Source: CAZKNJ01 sp964554185 (GTDB taxonomy: Bacteria; 4484-113). Taken from it: a DNA stretch of 13,593 nt. The stretch covers positions 1 to 13,593 of the forward strand of contig CAZKNJ010000048.1 in the NCBI GenBank assembly GCA_964554185.1. Reading direction: 5' to 3'. Below the pieces are notes generated by a model. It did no database searches. It saw only the letters and a list, made by a program, of their open reading frames with translations, and was not told where the DNA came from. Below, in pieces: positions 13,564 through 13,593 of this stretch (position 1 is the first letter of the stretch; every line of letters begins with the position of its first letter). Made by a program: the position numbers and the translations under genes.

Positions 13564-13593
13564 GTTTGGACTTTGCCCTCCCTCCTGCCGGGT

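Overview
The window is GC-rich bacterial DNA, densely packed with nine protein genes, with no RNA gene, CRISPR array or insertion sequence that I can see. There are two Sec/lipobox lipoproteins with a Cys-Gly-rich start, an exported L,D-transpeptidase, a MocR regulator, a class III cyclase-STAND-TPR giant and a small DUF5665-like membrane protein. This fits a free-living bacterium from a deep-branching GC-rich phylum (Armatimonadota or Chloroflexota would be my guess), but nothing here fixes the taxon.

Left part, plus strand (1-5049): a 195-base regulatory region, then a MocR/GntR-type regulator fused to an aminotransferase fold. It overlaps by 11 bases a lipoprotein with two EF-hand-like loops. 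After a 104-base gap with an inverted repeat comes a second lipoprotein made of six carboxypeptidase-regulatory-like beta-sandwich repeats. The two lipoproteins share a Pro-Pro-Met-Gly-Met motif at or near the C-terminus. Regulator and lipoproteins probably form one surface-related transcription group.

Middle (5050-8714): a separate extended -10 promoter, a terminator-like hairpin inside its leader, and a 1187-residue protein with a class III nucleotide cyclase domain, a P-loop STAND-type ATPase and a long TPR tail. A CRP/FNR-like dyad (TGTGA-N6-TCAC) lies just upstream of this promoter. A second dyad of the same type sits at the left edge, upstream of a leftward promoter with the same TGCTATAAT core. 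This repeated module, beside a cyclase gene, is the most interesting signal in the window.

Right part (8711-13593): a minus-strand L,D-transpeptidase and a plus-strand biotin-protein ligase diverge from a 62-base region. A minus-strand run follows: DUF5665-like membrane protein, then histidine-phosphatase-family protein, then SNF2-family helicase, with gaps of only a few bases. Both convergent gene pairs end on one shared CTAG, so their stop codons overlap on opposite strands. The regulator and biotin ligase genes look leaderless. No gene-free stretch exceeds 300 bases; the longest is the first 195 bases.
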